Source: Hericium rajendrae
Lineage: Eukaryota; Basidiomycota; Agaricomycetes; Russulales; Hericiaceae
Assembly: GCA_033439255.1 (NCBI GenBank)
Contig: CM065883.1
Span: 2,418,001 to 2,482,000 of the forward strand
DNA: 64,000 bases
Direction: 5' to 3'
The position numbers were made by a program, and so were the translations under genes. Positions 49,401 to 59,964 of the stretch are shown piece by piece. The notes beneath the pieces were generated by a model, which worked only from the letters and a program-made list of their open reading frames with translations, had not been told where the DNA came from and made no database searches. The first letter of the stretch is position 1, and each line of letters begins with the position of its first letter.

Positions 49401-49523
49401 CCGACTTCTACACCCACCATCCGCATGCACTCAAGGCTCCCAATCTTCGTGGACTCATCTATCTCGACCCCGTCCATGCTCATCACGCACTCCAGGCAAA
49501 AGTGCATCTTAGAGAGGGGGTGA
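46457..49523 (+). other. Gypsy polymerase region: RT, RNase H, integrase, chromodomain
   Basis: Motifs in order: RPVQDYRTLNKGTIKNEYPLP and VVIYMDDILIFT (reverse transcriptase, YMDD), VEVDASDYATGGILSQ (RNase H), LHHDTPMAGHPGRYKT and CATCQATK (integrase zinc finger), DHFTKHVSFTPC and STAYHPQTDGKSEHINQELE (integrase core), and VESVLDARLTRNKCGIEYLV with KWAGYPDSENQW (chromodomain). The chromodomain places it among chromoviruses. Confidence 0.9.
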
Positions 49524-49946
49524 TGTCACGGATCGCTCCATTCCTCTCTGCCTTCTTCTCTGCTATCAAGGCATTGCATCGGTCATGTGCTCCAGCAGCC
49601 CCATCACATGTTCACTTCCTCACATGACCTGGGGCTATCCTTCACCCATGCCCTTGTTCCCCTTTGGGACATCCTATTGTTCTTCCTACCATTGTTCTCC
49701 TTTTGGCCACCATTGTTCTCACTCTATTGTTCGACCCGTTATGGTGTCCATTGTTCTTTTCCCATTGTCGTCCCAGTATTTATAGGCTCCCTGTCGCTCG
49801 CCTATTTCCCTAGATTGTCCATTTCGTCTGTACCATACTGTACCTCCAATACAGGTCACTGCGCTGCTAGTCGCTCTCTGCTCTCTCGCTCCCATCATCG
49901 CTGGTGACTTGGGTGGTTCTCTGCTGTTTACGACCGAGTCTTGACA
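49524..49946 (+). repeat. Gypsy right LTR
   Basis: 423 bases, preceded by a purine tract AGAGAGGGGG at 49,511-49,520 and followed by ACTAT. Confidence 0.95.
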
Positions 49947-49951
49947 ACTAT

Positions 49952-50215
49952 GTAGTTGGGCCACACATCTATACAGGACTATGGTAGCTATCATAGCTAT
50001 CATAGTCATAGGTGATGGGTATATAGTATTACATAGTAACAGGACACTACTATGCCTACTATGTAACTTATGTATTCTCTGTCTACCTCTATGTATCCTA
50101 TAGAGACTATGTTCCATACAGAGCTTCTAAAGGTTACTATGGACCCTCAGGCTGCTATAATGTAGTCAGTGTAGAGTCTATGATTTCGAGCAAAGTATAC
50201 TCGAAACAGGTCAAA
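49952..50215. repeat. Outer transposon, left subterminal repeats (continued)
   Basis: Repeats of CTATCATAG and related words, for example TAGCTATCATAGCTATCATAG near 49,990. Matches the inverse of 55,380-55,650. Confidence 0.85.
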
Positions 50216-50820
50216 TTTGATTATATTTAATTACTACTACAAACAAGTATACTACATGACACGTGCGCCCGCGGGGTGCAACAAAGCATGCACCACACAA
50301 AGGCGCAGCTGGTGTGCGTGACGCTGCGTGCGAGACGCGTCGGCCACGTGCGAAGCTCAGGGCCCGTTGTCACGCTGGATTGTGTTATCAGCCTAGATGA
50401 GCTGGGTTATGGTCTTTCCCAAGTACACCTAGTGGTTCAATGGGAGGATATAGCTTTCTGATTTTGCGCTTGTCGCACACTTAATCAGATATATCTATAT
50501 ATATTCCTGAATTGTTCAGGACAGGCGGTCTGACAGTCTGACAGTCTTTGTTTGCACTTATTTAATGCAAAGGTGAATAGCGTGTATTCGAAGGGAAACT
50601 TTCTTCCCTATTTCTGGCTCTTTATATACTAGAGGAAATGAGGCTGTACACGAATGACCAATCGACTAAAAACTCGGTTTGTAAGAAAAGGAACATATTA
50701 CTAAACTCCAACCAGGCGACTCAGCGAATAACTGCATGAATCAGCAGAAAACTGAACGACTCAGTGTATTTGAAGAGGATGAATAAGCAAAAGGTAAATC
50801 TGTAATCGAACTAGGACGAC
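50216..50820. other. Outer transposon interior, no gene seen
   Basis: Mixed composition. Short repeats: GTCTGACA twice near 50,530 and GAATGAATAAGCAAA near 50,835. A GGTTCAAT word near 50,433 recalls a polymerase III B box, but no A box or tRNA fold goes with it. Confidence 0.4.
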
Positions 50821-52918
50821 TCAGCAAATCTTCTTTGAATGAATAAGCAAATGTAAGCCCTTATGAATAAGCACTTTTCCAAACTGGGCTATCTTTCCCA
50901 TTAAGCTTGCCTGCCTCGGATCCTCGCCCATCCCTCCAGATTGACGTAGTACCTTGATTCGCGGTTCAGGATCTGAGCTGCTTTGATTCCTTCCATCCTC
51001 TTGACGTAGGAGAAGAATGCGGTGGTCTGCGGCAGTGGGATCGATGAATTGTGATGAGGAGGGAAGTAGGTGTGGATGTGATTGTACGGGTTGAACCGAC
51101 CGAGTATGTCCATCTTCCCATACCCCTTCCAGGCGATGAGGCATGATGCGAGTAACGACGGCGTGATGCTCCAGATGCGGGGAACAAAGACGAACAGATG
51201 GTTTCCTTCCCACCTGAGCCCGTTGATACGCCTCAAGCTGTGTTCAGCAATGTTAGACCTCATCTCACCATCTTCCATGCAGTTCCCCTTCACTTCCATC
51301 CAGCTTCCAGCTCCTCACCCACCAACCTCGCTCAGAGCGGTGATGTCCCTCATCTCAGGAGTTGTCAGCTACTGCAGGCCTCACCAAGGTTTCCTCAAGT
51401 TCGCTCCAGGTCGTCCTCAGCGGTTTTGGTGAGCCAATCAGGTTGCTGGCATTATGGTACCGGGTCTGTGTTGTACAGGATGCCTGGATGCCGCCTTTTG
51501 ATGGTTTCGGACCATAGATGTACCATAGAGCAGCTGAGTCCGAGATCGCCCGAGACCGCCAAGGGCGAGTTTCTTACTTGTATGGTAGACAGAGTCCCAG
51601 CTTCGAATAGAACCCCCCAGTGCACCTTTCCCCCTCAGAGCTCAGACCTCAGAAGTCTCTCTCACTGTTGTTCTCATCATTCTCCAGACTTTAGACAAGT
51701 CCGCCCTCTTTAGGCCAGTCCGCCCGCAGCATCGTTCGTCAGATTCAGTCATATCAGCCGCTTTTCAGTCCTTTTCTCTAGGATTAGTCCGTCGTATCGG
51801 AGACCCGTGTGTCTCATCGTTCTCCTTGTCATTCTACAGCCGTTCCTCATCCTTCCCAGCCGCTTATCACCAGATCGCCTCAGACTCGCCCTTAGTGAAC
51901 TGGTCGCTCCATTGTTCCTGCTGCAGTGACCCTCAGCTGCCCTCACCTCACTCCTCACTTGAGATACTTGGTCCCCTCGCACCCCCCGTACTCTGTTGGT
52001 TTTGGTTTTGGCTGCTGCCTCCATTCCCAGGGTCCACACATCACCGTGCATATTGATGATCTCAGGGACTCGTCTGACCTTGAACTGCATCCAGCTAGAT
52101 CCTGCACTGACCAACTCCTCCACTATCCCTGATACGCAATATCCCTCTTCTCCACTCATTATTACCAATCTCTCTCCCACGGCTATGTCACGTGTTGGAC
52201 GGACGACACAGACCCATGGATTGTTCACATTTTCTTCGATTAGATCTGCAGAGGCGAAAATGAATGGGAGGTTGTGAGGAGCGCTGATGGAGTAGAATGA
52301 ACCCAAGGGGCACTCCTTACATATGAGGCTTGCGCTTGGCTTGCCCGGCTGGGTGGGAATTATGATTTGATCCGTCAGGACATAGTCTGGAATGAGAAAG
52401 CGGACGAGCTGATCAGGATGTAGGATACAAGAAAATGGTGGATTAGGTGGCTGATATATAGGGGGAGGTGTTTCAAGATGCATTCGGTCTTCTACCGGAT
52501 CGTATTGCAGAGAGAAGCGTGGACCAAGAAGGGAGATGTTTTCCACGGTTGTGTGGGTTTGACGCTCGACGTGAACTAAGAGCTGATCTTCAGGCTGAGG
52601 GGATCTGCTGTGAGAGCGACGACGGAGAAAGAACATTGTGGTTACAGGGAAAGATTGGTGTCTCGGTTCGTCAGGGAAGTCCTTTAGCTGTTCTTGGCTC
52701 AAAATCCCCATCACACGTAAAGGTGTGCTTAACCGAGATCTTCTTCTGTTACTGTGGCGTATGCTTCGATTGCCGTTACTTTGCCCAGTCTGGACCGATT
52801 CAATTGGTGGCTGAGGCATATGCAACGCTGCATGCACATTCCAATATCTCTTCCGGACGACTCTCATCTTACTACTACTTGGGCTATGGATGTTGCCAAT
52901 CCTCTGTTCAATTTTCAA
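50821..52918 (-). pseudogene. Degenerate coding region, possibly KOW-domain protein
   Basis: Two open stretches on the minus strand, 52,918-51,749 and 51,299-50,821, are in different frames. Visible segments: VGERLVIMSGEEGYCVSGIVEEL and GWARIRGRQASLMGKIAQFGKV have the spacing of KOW-like motifs (as in Spt5), and HLFVFVPRIWSITPSLLASC precedes the latter. Both are only suggestive. The region lies within the outer transposon and may be a carried gene or part of its coding content. Function not assigned. Confidence 0.35.
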
Positions 52919-54167
52919 GTGCAGATCCTTTTGGCTTGAATATACACTGAGATTTCATCTGAAAAACTTACAAGTGGTACATAGCTCTATAAAGTCTACA
53001 TAGATTTCATAGTTCCATAGCACTGCCCTTTTCTCTGTAGCCCACATAGCTAAAGAGAGATGCTATATAGTACTATGGAGCTTAAGGGTGATGCTATGGA
53101 GTGCTATCATAGCTATGAGAGCTGACTATGCAGCTATGATAGTATGGCTAGCTATAAGAGCTATAAGTATCTATCAAAGCTATGAGACTTATGTCACTTG
53201 CATATCCTATATTCATTATATAACCCTAAGATATCTATTGAAGCAATAAAGCCTACTGAAACTATCAATCTTGACTAAATTTACATAACAATGTCTAGAT
53301 AAAACAATCATACAAATATAAACTTTGTTTAAAACATCAAAATTAAATTTATGTTGTAACACTACTTTAAAACAAAGATACTACTACTAATTACAACAAA
53401 TAAAAATATTATACTTACTACTAAAATATAAAGACAAGATAAGTATACTAGACTTACAAAGACTACAAAAAGCGAAAATATAATCTACAAAGTAGAAGAT
53501 TAATTAGTAACAAAACAACAGTAACAAGATATAAAGACATACCAAAAAAATTATTAAAAAAAAGAATATATAACCTAAAACATGAATAACATAAGCATAG
53601 AACAGCCGACATAAAGATGAATGACTTACCGAAGGTTGAGGAAGGAGGTTTGAGGTACCGAGGAAAGTCGGGAGCATGTGGTGGTTAAAGAGAGAGAGAG
53701 AACGCGCGTCGTGCGAGGGTTATATAGGTGAGCGCGGGTTTGCCCGGCGGAGTCCCAAACGTGGCTGCTGGGCGCTGCCGGGAGTCGTGGCTGGGGGCTA
53801 AGTGGCAGACTTCATTAAGTGGCCATTGTTACCCAGTAGCGTACGATACGATATATACTTACTGAGCTCATTTGGTGTACTGTAATAGATAGTCGCCGGT
53901 CTCTGTCTTTTATTCGAATTAAATAGCATTTTATTTGATTTACTACGCATGAGACAGTTTGAGCTCGCGCGTTCGGTGGCTAATGCATCGAAGTCGCGTC
54001 GTTCGACTTCGACTTCGTCTCCACCACGTCCGTTTTCTCCCTATTCTCTGCTCATCTCTCTCCTTCCTCGTTCCTCCTCAAGTCGAAGGTCGGAAGGGCT
54101 TGTTAGGAGTTGGAAAGGCATGAGGTAAGTAAAAAATATCATCTATTGTGAGTTCTGTACTCATCTC

Positions 54168-54199
54168 GAGGGTACCGCTCGTTATCGAGCGGTACTCTC
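54168..54199. repeat. Palindrome module, copy 1
   Basis: Arms GAGGGTACCGCTCG and CGAGCGGTACTCTC around TTAT, one mismatch in 14. GTAAGT lies 43 bases before it (54,125). A run of seven T follows. Lies in the inner TIR element, plus orientation. Confidence 0.9.
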
Positions 54200-54209
54200 A
54201 TTTTTTTCG

Positions 54210-55350
54210 TTGGTTCTCTATTCCCTGCGGCGTCCGACCGTCTTCGACACCCCGCTGCTCGCCTCGCGCACGTCCGCCTGTCCACATCACACACCCCTTC
54301 GACAACTCCCGCTCCCGCCTACGGCACTCTGTCTGCCAACACACAGCCCGTCGCCCCGACAAGCCATCGCTCATGGCGACTTCGCCTGCCTGTGTGCACG
54401 ACCACCATGCTCCGCCTCCCCACGCCTGCCCACGCCTGCCCGTGCACACGGCCCCGGACAACAGCGCCAGCACACGGCCTTGCCGGCCTGTGCCAACGGA
54501 TGGTGCCACATGCTCGCACTCGTGCTTGCAGACCAGCGCACAGCGGGCGTACGTTGGTACACAACCCCGCCTGCGACGCACGTATGGCCGCGCACGACAG
54601 CGCCAGCACAAGGTCGTGCATGCCTGTACGCACCCACGCGCACGGGCCTATCAACACAGGCTGCTCGCTTACCCACGCAAGCCCCCCTCCCCACATACGT
54701 TCCCGCATGCCAGCGCCAGCATACGGCCACGAGTGCCTGCGTACACGTGCACGCTGCGCAGCTCAGTCGGCCTCGCGTGAATCCAACGATATGCACATGG
54801 CCGCAGCTCGCGCATGAGCCAAGCAACCCGCTCGCGACCCGCACGCCTCGCGCATGGTCCCCGCAGCGTATGCACGCCCGCCAATGCATGGTCGCGATTG
54901 CTGCCCACCCCGCACGCCCCCGACTACATGTGCACGCCACGGACTGCACGCGCACGGCGACACATGCCACGGCCAGCGCACGCATGTCCGCGCCTGTCCT
55001 CGTCAGCATGCGTCTGCCTACGCCGTGCCTTCGCATGTGCCAGATTGTGCAGGCATGCCACAAGCTACGCGCGCACGGGTCGTTCGGCCTCAAGCACATG
55101 CACGGCACCCAGCGCCCTCACCCCTGCGATGTTATGCATCATCGCGATGCCACCTCTCCCGCGCCACGCACTCAGCATGCCGTATCTGATGCGACTCACG
55201 CCGCGCGCATCGCGTATAGGGCAGACACCTGTAACGTGACCGCCATCGTTTCAGCTTGCGTGCGCGCATGTCAGCGACAGTGTGCACGAGTCCAGGATGA
55301 TGAGGATCTCACGCGGGCCAGTTCATGCCACTTTGTATGCTATGTATTGT
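54210..55350. repeat. GC-rich quasi-repetitive tract of inner element
   Basis: Rich in alternating words such as GCGCACGC, GTGCATGC and CAGCGCCAGCAC in imperfect repetition. Open frames of over 130 codons exist on both strands at once, which points to stop-poor composition and not to a gene. I do not call a protein. Confidence 0.7.
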
Positions 55351-55712
55351 AGTAGTCGAGTCTAATGTATACCTTCTTGCTGTAATACATTATAGTGCTC
55401 AAAATATAGACTCTATAACCACTATACCTTGTATAGCAGCCTGAGATTCCATAGCAGCGTTATGAAGCTATATAACAAACATAGTACTCATAGCATGCAT
55501 AGAGGGAAACTAGAAATATATAAGTTACATAGCAGGCATAGTACTGTGCTATTACTATGTAGTGCTACATAGCTATCACCCATAGCTATGATAGCTATGA
55601 TAGCTCTCATAGTTCAGTATAGATGTGTGGCCCAACTAGATAGCAACCATAGCACTATGAAAGCAACCATAGCATTGGCTGAGAGCTATGTAGATTTCAC
55701 ATTTTTCTGATG

Positions 55713-56110
55713 TTCTGACATGCTTGTCCCCTGCTAGAACGGCCAGTGGGTCTATTTTTGGGACTCGACGGGTAAAATAATTCATGGCAAGGTTCGGTCG
55801 ACTGCCATCCAAAGCGATGCAAGTCTCCTTTTTCTCCGATGATTTTCTATTCATGATGCTTACCCTTCAATCCTCCTCTTTAGGGCACCCAAATTGTCCG
55901 GTTGAGGCTAGCTGGAACACGTAACTTTGTCAACTTTCCGTGAGTCATAGTATCATAAAATATTGAGGTCTATGTTTAATTTCTTTCTTTTCTTTTTTAG
56001 TGCTGACCTAATGAATGCCAATCCGAACCCGCCTTCAGCTATTCAGGAGTCAGCCATCTTTATGAGATACTGGATTAAGCAGGCAAATGAGAGCAGGGTA
56101 GATTTTTAGA
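55713..56110 (+). other. Outer transposon interior with short coding-like stretch
   Basis: Near 55,738 the plus strand reads NGQWVYFWDSTGKIIHGKV, and near 56,010 NANPNPPSAIQESAIFMRYW. These look like real protein but end quickly in stops. They may be remnants of a carried gene; family not recognised. Confidence 0.35.
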
Positions 56111-56129
56111 GAAAGTCCATGATCGAGTT

Positions 56130-57130
56130 TACAAACCCTTTGTGAACGCGACACCGTGCGCAAGAGCGTGGACTGCGCGCGGGAAACGTGGAGGCCCGGG
56201 GCCTGTGCGCGACGTGCCGGACTGTCGCGGGCTCACACAGGCCGTAGGGTATGTGCACGAGATGCGGATGCCCATGCGTGGGGGTGCCACGCTGCCACAG
56301 GCTCATACGCGAGGCACGGGGAATGTGCATAAGGGCGGCAGGCGGCGGGCCCATGCGTGAGGCGCGAGGGACGTGCAAGGGCCACGGCGGGCGTGCACGA
56401 GGTGCGGATGGTGTGCACGAGACGGTGCCGATGCTGAGTGCGTGCGTGGTGTGTTGAGGGGCATGAGCGAGACGTGGCGGGCATGCGCAAGGCCCGGGAC
56501 CTGTGCGTAAGTGGTTGAGATGCCGGGCCCGTGCGCGAGATAGAGGAGCTGGGACGCGGCGCGGAGGCCATGCGCAATGCAGCAGCCTTGCGCACCGGAG
56601 TGTGACGCGAGCTGGCGACGTCGATACGCTGCCGCGGGCCCGTGCACGGTGCGGTAAGCCTGCGCGTGAGGCGCACTAGCCGCATGCTGGATGGTGACGT
56701 GGAGTACGACGTGCGGAGCCCGCGTGCGAGGCGTCGGCTGCGACATGATTGCGCACGGCTGTGGATGATGTGCGCCCGTGCTTGCCCGTCCTGCTGGCCG
56801 TGCACACGGACCACGGCGGGGTTGCGTGCAACGCGTCGGCCCCTGCGCGAGACGGGGAGGCCGCGCACAAGGTGGCTGGCCCATGTGCCAGGCAGCAATT
56901 CAGGACACGGGACGGCGAGGTCGTGCGAGAGGGGCGAAGCCCATGCACGAGGCAGCGGGCCCGCGTACGCGTTGTCCGGTGGTGTGCACGCACCAGCGCA
57001 CGTGGTCGCGGTCGTTGGAGATGGTGCATCAGCCTCTGCGGTGGTAGCGGCGATGTCAGGGGGTGGGTCGATGATGTGGAGACGGCAGCGGGAGGCGAGA
57101 GGAACGGAGGGGCACGCGAAGGGGAAGATG
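56130..57130. repeat. GC-rich quasi-repetitive tract of outer element
   Basis: The minus-strand equivalent of 54,210-55,350: GCGTGCACGAG-like words repeated, open on both strands. Same position relative to the palindrome as in the inner element, in inverse orientation. Confidence 0.65.
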
Positions 57131-57132
57131 TC

Positions 57133-57162
57133 GAGAGTATCGCTCGAATGAGCGATACTCTC
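57133..57162. repeat. Palindrome module, copy 2
   Basis: Perfect 13-base arms GAGAGTATCGCTC and GAGCGATACTCTC around GAAT. On the minus strand GTAAGT (57,206-57,201) lies 44 bases before it. Lies in the outer TIR element. Confidence 0.9.
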
Positions 57163-57859
57163 TGCGTTAGCAAAAACAAACGAAAGAAGGTAATTTTCTT
57201 ACTTACCTTGAACCCCTCTACATGCTACTTATCCCCCGCGGCTTTCGTTTTGAAGGGAGACAGAGGGGAGGGATGAAGGAAAGAGGGTGACTGGAGGAGT
57301 GGCCAGGGTGGTTGAGGAAGACAGTCGAGACGAACTTCGACGCGCGGTTCAGTGCTTCAGCCACCAAACGAGTCGAAGCTTTAGATTTCGAGCCTTCACT
57401 CAGCTAATAAAATCATATAAATTCAAATAAAAAGGGAACAACTATCTATTGTACATACAATCAAAACTAGTCAGACTTCGAGCCATTTACTATACGTTGC
57501 ATCCTTGCGTAGCAAAATCTACTTAGTTAAGTCTGGCGCCAGTCTCTGACGCGATGCTCGGCAAGCGTCAAATCCTGGCTCCGCCCGAGCTTCGTATATA
57601 AGGCTCGCGTGACGCGCGTTACCTCTTGCTCCTAACCCCCACTGTCTCCTGCCACATCGATGCCTTCGTCGACGTCCTTTGCTCACTCGTCGTCGTTTCT
57701 TACTCGCTCGTCGTTGTCTCTTACTCGTTGAGCATCGTTTCTTGCTCGTTGTTGCTGTCTTTAAGGTAATCTTTTATTGTTAGTCTCTTATTGCTCATAC
57801 TAATACTGATGTCTTTAAGTTTGTCTTTTAGATTTTGCTTTTTGTTACTTTGGTAAGTT

Positions 57860-58060
57860 TTTATGTGTTATCTTTATCTTCTAAGACTAATGTTTTCTTA
57901 TCTTTTCTTACTTATATAGTTTCTTATATTCTTTTCTTTATCTTATCTTACTCACTTATCTTATCTTATCTTACTCATTCATCTTATCTTATCTTACTCA
58001 TTCATCTTATCTTACTCACTTATCTTATCTTATCTTACTTTTTTTTAAAAATATATTTGT
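57860..58060. repeat. A+T-rich tract with CTTATCTTATCTTACTCATT repeats
   Basis: A simple tandem array of TTATCTTATCTTACTCA-like units between about 57,940 and 58,040, inside the outer element. The inner element's matching position (53,400-53,600) is also A+T-rich but not so regular. Confidence 0.75.
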
Positions 58061-58259
58061 TTTGCTCTTTAGTTAGTAGTAGTGTTTATAATATTAGTAT
58101 AATCTTGATGCATTGAAATAGTTTATATCTGTGTGATTATATGTCACTAATTCTGATATGATTGTAAAAAGATTTATAGTTCTAATAGACTTTATAATTT
58201 CAATATATATATATCAGGTCTACATATTGAATATAAGATATGTAAGACACATATTGCAT

Positions 58260-58514
58260 ATAGGATATGTAAGATATATAAGCTTTATGGCTTTGATAGA
58301 CACTTATAGCTTTCATAGCTGGTCATACTATCATAGCTACATAGTTAGCTATCATAGCTATCATAGTACTCCATAGCATCACTCTTCAGCTCCATAGCAC
58401 TACATAGCATTCCTCTTTAGCTATGCTGGCTATAGAGAAAAGGGCAGTGCTATGGAACTATGAAATCTATATAGACTTTATAGAGCTATGTACCACTTAC
58501 ACATTTTTCTGATG
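58260..58514. repeat. Outer transposon, right terminal region
   Basis: Repeats of ATAGCTATCATAG and the shared blocks GAAAAGGGCAGTGCTATGGA and TAGAGCTATGTACCACTT, which recur inverted at 52,970-53,220. Confidence 0.85.
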
Positions 58515-58516
58515 CA

Positions 58517-59217
58517 GGCTCATGGGATAAGACAGTTCAAATATGGAAAACAGATACAGGAGAAGCTTTTGGACCATCAATTCAAGGGCATACTGATATA
58601 GTTACATGTGTTGCATTTTCATCTGATGGTCAATATATTGCATCAGGTTCAAAAGATTGGACAATTCGAATTTGGAAGGCTGATACAGGTGCAACTGTGG
58701 GTGAACCACTTCAAGGACACACCATTGATATAACATCAATTGCATTTTCACCAAATGATCAATTTCTTGTGTCTGGCTCACTTCATCAATACATTTGTAT
58801 TTGGCCAATCAATCTCAGTAAGTACCAAGTCATACTCACTTGCAATGAATGACTAAAATAATAATAATTCTAACAACAGACAGATACAAGCCTGAGATAT
58901 CATTCAAACCTAGAACTTCTCAGAGGATTGAGCTTGATACTATTGAAAAGTCAATCTGGAAAGTTATCCGAGAACAAAAAGCAAAGCCATGGGCTCATAT
59001 TGGGTTTCAGGGGTATGCAAAACAATCACAGTCATTTGGCTCATGGATCACTGGTCCAGATTCAGAGCTTCTCATGTGGATTCCACGACATTACCTTCAC
59101 TACCTTCATTGGCCATATGATGCACTGGTCATGGGATGCTATAAAGTTACCCTTGATCTATGCAATTTCGTGCATGGAGAAGACTGGATTAAATGTAACT
59201 CACCTACCCTAGTATAG
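58517..59217 (+). pseudogene. NACHT/WD40 NLR gene, 3' part
   Basis: Starts with GSWDKTVQIWKTDTGEAFG, which joins in frame to YIAS at 42,773 to complete a WD40 repeat. Two more repeats follow (DIVTCVAFSSDGQYIASGS, DITSIAFSPNDQFLVSGS), then an intron at about 58,830-58,880 and a C-terminal domain (WAHIGFQGYAKQ, GPDSELLMWIPRHYLHYLHW, VTLDLCNFVHGEDWIKC) typical of the ends of agaricomycete NWD proteins. The stop is at 59,217. Same A+T-rich character as the 5' part. Confidence 0.9.
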
Positions 59218-59310
59218 AGACCACATAAGGCTTGCAGTTTTGTTTGATCTATTCTCTGTCGATAGAATGTAATCTTATGCTCAACAATTGTGCAAGAAAA
59301 AAAGTGCATG

Positions 59311-59318
59311 CCTACCAT
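59311..59318. repeat. hAT target-site duplication, left
   Basis: CCTACCAT, identical to 63,827-63,834. Confidence 0.92.
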
Positions 59319-59964
59319 TAGGGTTGGACACGAGTCAGAGTCACCCGCAGGTCAGTGCAGGTATACCTGCGAAATATACCCGCAGGTATGCGACCCGCAG
59401 ATCCGGATCACCCGGTGGCTGAGACCCGCGCAGATCCAGGTCAAGACCTTACGAAAATACATAGACCTGCGAGTGACCTGCGAGTAACTCGTAGTATCTC
59501 AGAATTGACTCGGGTGCTGTATTTTCCTTGCATGAATTTCCATTTCAGCATCACTCTGCACCTCCCTCAGTTGACCACTCTGTACCTGATCTCATGTATG
59601 GACCGAAGACTCGATGACGCTCGACTTCGGCACGCTTCGCGCACGTGCCACCATGCTTGCGCTGCTCTCCTCTTCCCTTCACCCTCACGGACATGGAGTG
59701 TCTACACAGAACGCATCGCACGACGCACAGAAGTCCGCCGCGCAGACGCTGTCAATGCTCCGCCACTCGCGCAGCATCTCCGATTGGTCCGAGAGCCTGT
59801 GCGATGGCATGCAGGAAGGCTCTCCGAGTCTTGTCACGGCTTTGGCCATGGATGTCAAAGAAACACCGAGAGCGTGTGCCGCGGGGCATGGAAGCTACGC
59901 CGGCAAGACGAGGGTTTGTAGGTAAGTATTCAAAACATCTATTGCACTTCTTATACTGACTAAC

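Larger units (their letters stand above)
42847..49946 (+). mobile_element. Ty3/Gypsy LTR retrotransposon (chromovirus)
   Basis: A 7.1 kb element with two 423-base LTRs (TGTCACGG...CTTGACA), flanked by the 5-base target duplication ACTAT (42,842-42,846 and 49,947-49,951), with a purine tract just before the right LTR. Parts in order: gag with a CCHC knuckle, aspartic protease, reverse transcriptase, RNase H, integrase with HHCC zinc finger, and a C-terminal chromodomain. The two LTRs differ at roughly seven positions by eye, mostly transitions, so the insertion is fairly recent. The element looks nearly whole with perhaps one to three breaks. It lies inside the left end of the outer DNA transposon and is therefore younger than it. 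Confidence 0.95.
52956..55712. mobile_element. Inner TIR DNA transposon of the same family, inverted
   Basis: Begins CATCTGAAAAAC at 52,956 and ends with the inverse of CATCAGAAAAATGTG at 55,712; flanked by TT (52,954-52,955 and 55,713-55,714). Its left 260 bases match the inverted right end of the outer element (58,260-58,514), and its right 330 bases match the outer left end, so it has the same family ends in the opposite orientation. The 2.76 kb interior has an A+T-rich part (53,230-53,630), a palindrome module (54,125-54,199) and a GC-rich part (54,210-55,350), but no transposase. Non-autonomous. Confidence 0.8.
42774..58514. mobile_element. Outer TIR DNA transposon, with two elements nested in it
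   Basis: Ends read CATCTCAAAAATGTG at 42,774 and, inverted, CATCAGAAAAATGTG at 58,514. They are flanked by a 2-base CA duplication (42,772-42,773 and 58,515-58,516), and removal restores the WD40 reading frame exactly. Both ends carry some 250 bases of subterminal repeats built on CTATGATAG/CTATCATAG. The element holds a Ty3/Gypsy element and an inverted second copy of its own family. Without these it would be about 5.9 kb. I see no transposase, so it looks non-autonomous. Short TIRs, 2-base duplication and dense subterminal repeats fit the CMC/EnSpm superfamily best; that is inference. Confidence 0.8.

Noticed and set aside
50420-50450. GGTTCAAT as a polymerase III B box of a SINE
   Set aside because: No A box at the right distance, no tRNA-like fold and no tail were found.
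53230-53640. Possible centromere-like or origin-like A+T-rich block
   Set aside because: It lies at a fixed place inside the inner transposon and has a counterpart in the outer one, so it is part of the element.
54210-55352. Open frame of 380 codons on the plus strand
   Set aside because: Long open frames overlap on both strands, the composition is quasi-repetitive, and no domain or conserved segment is seen. It is a product of stop-poor sequence.
57940-58040. CRISPR-like regular repeats
   Set aside because: The units are short, contiguous and A+T-rich, without unique spacers. It is a simple tandem repeat in a eukaryotic transposon.
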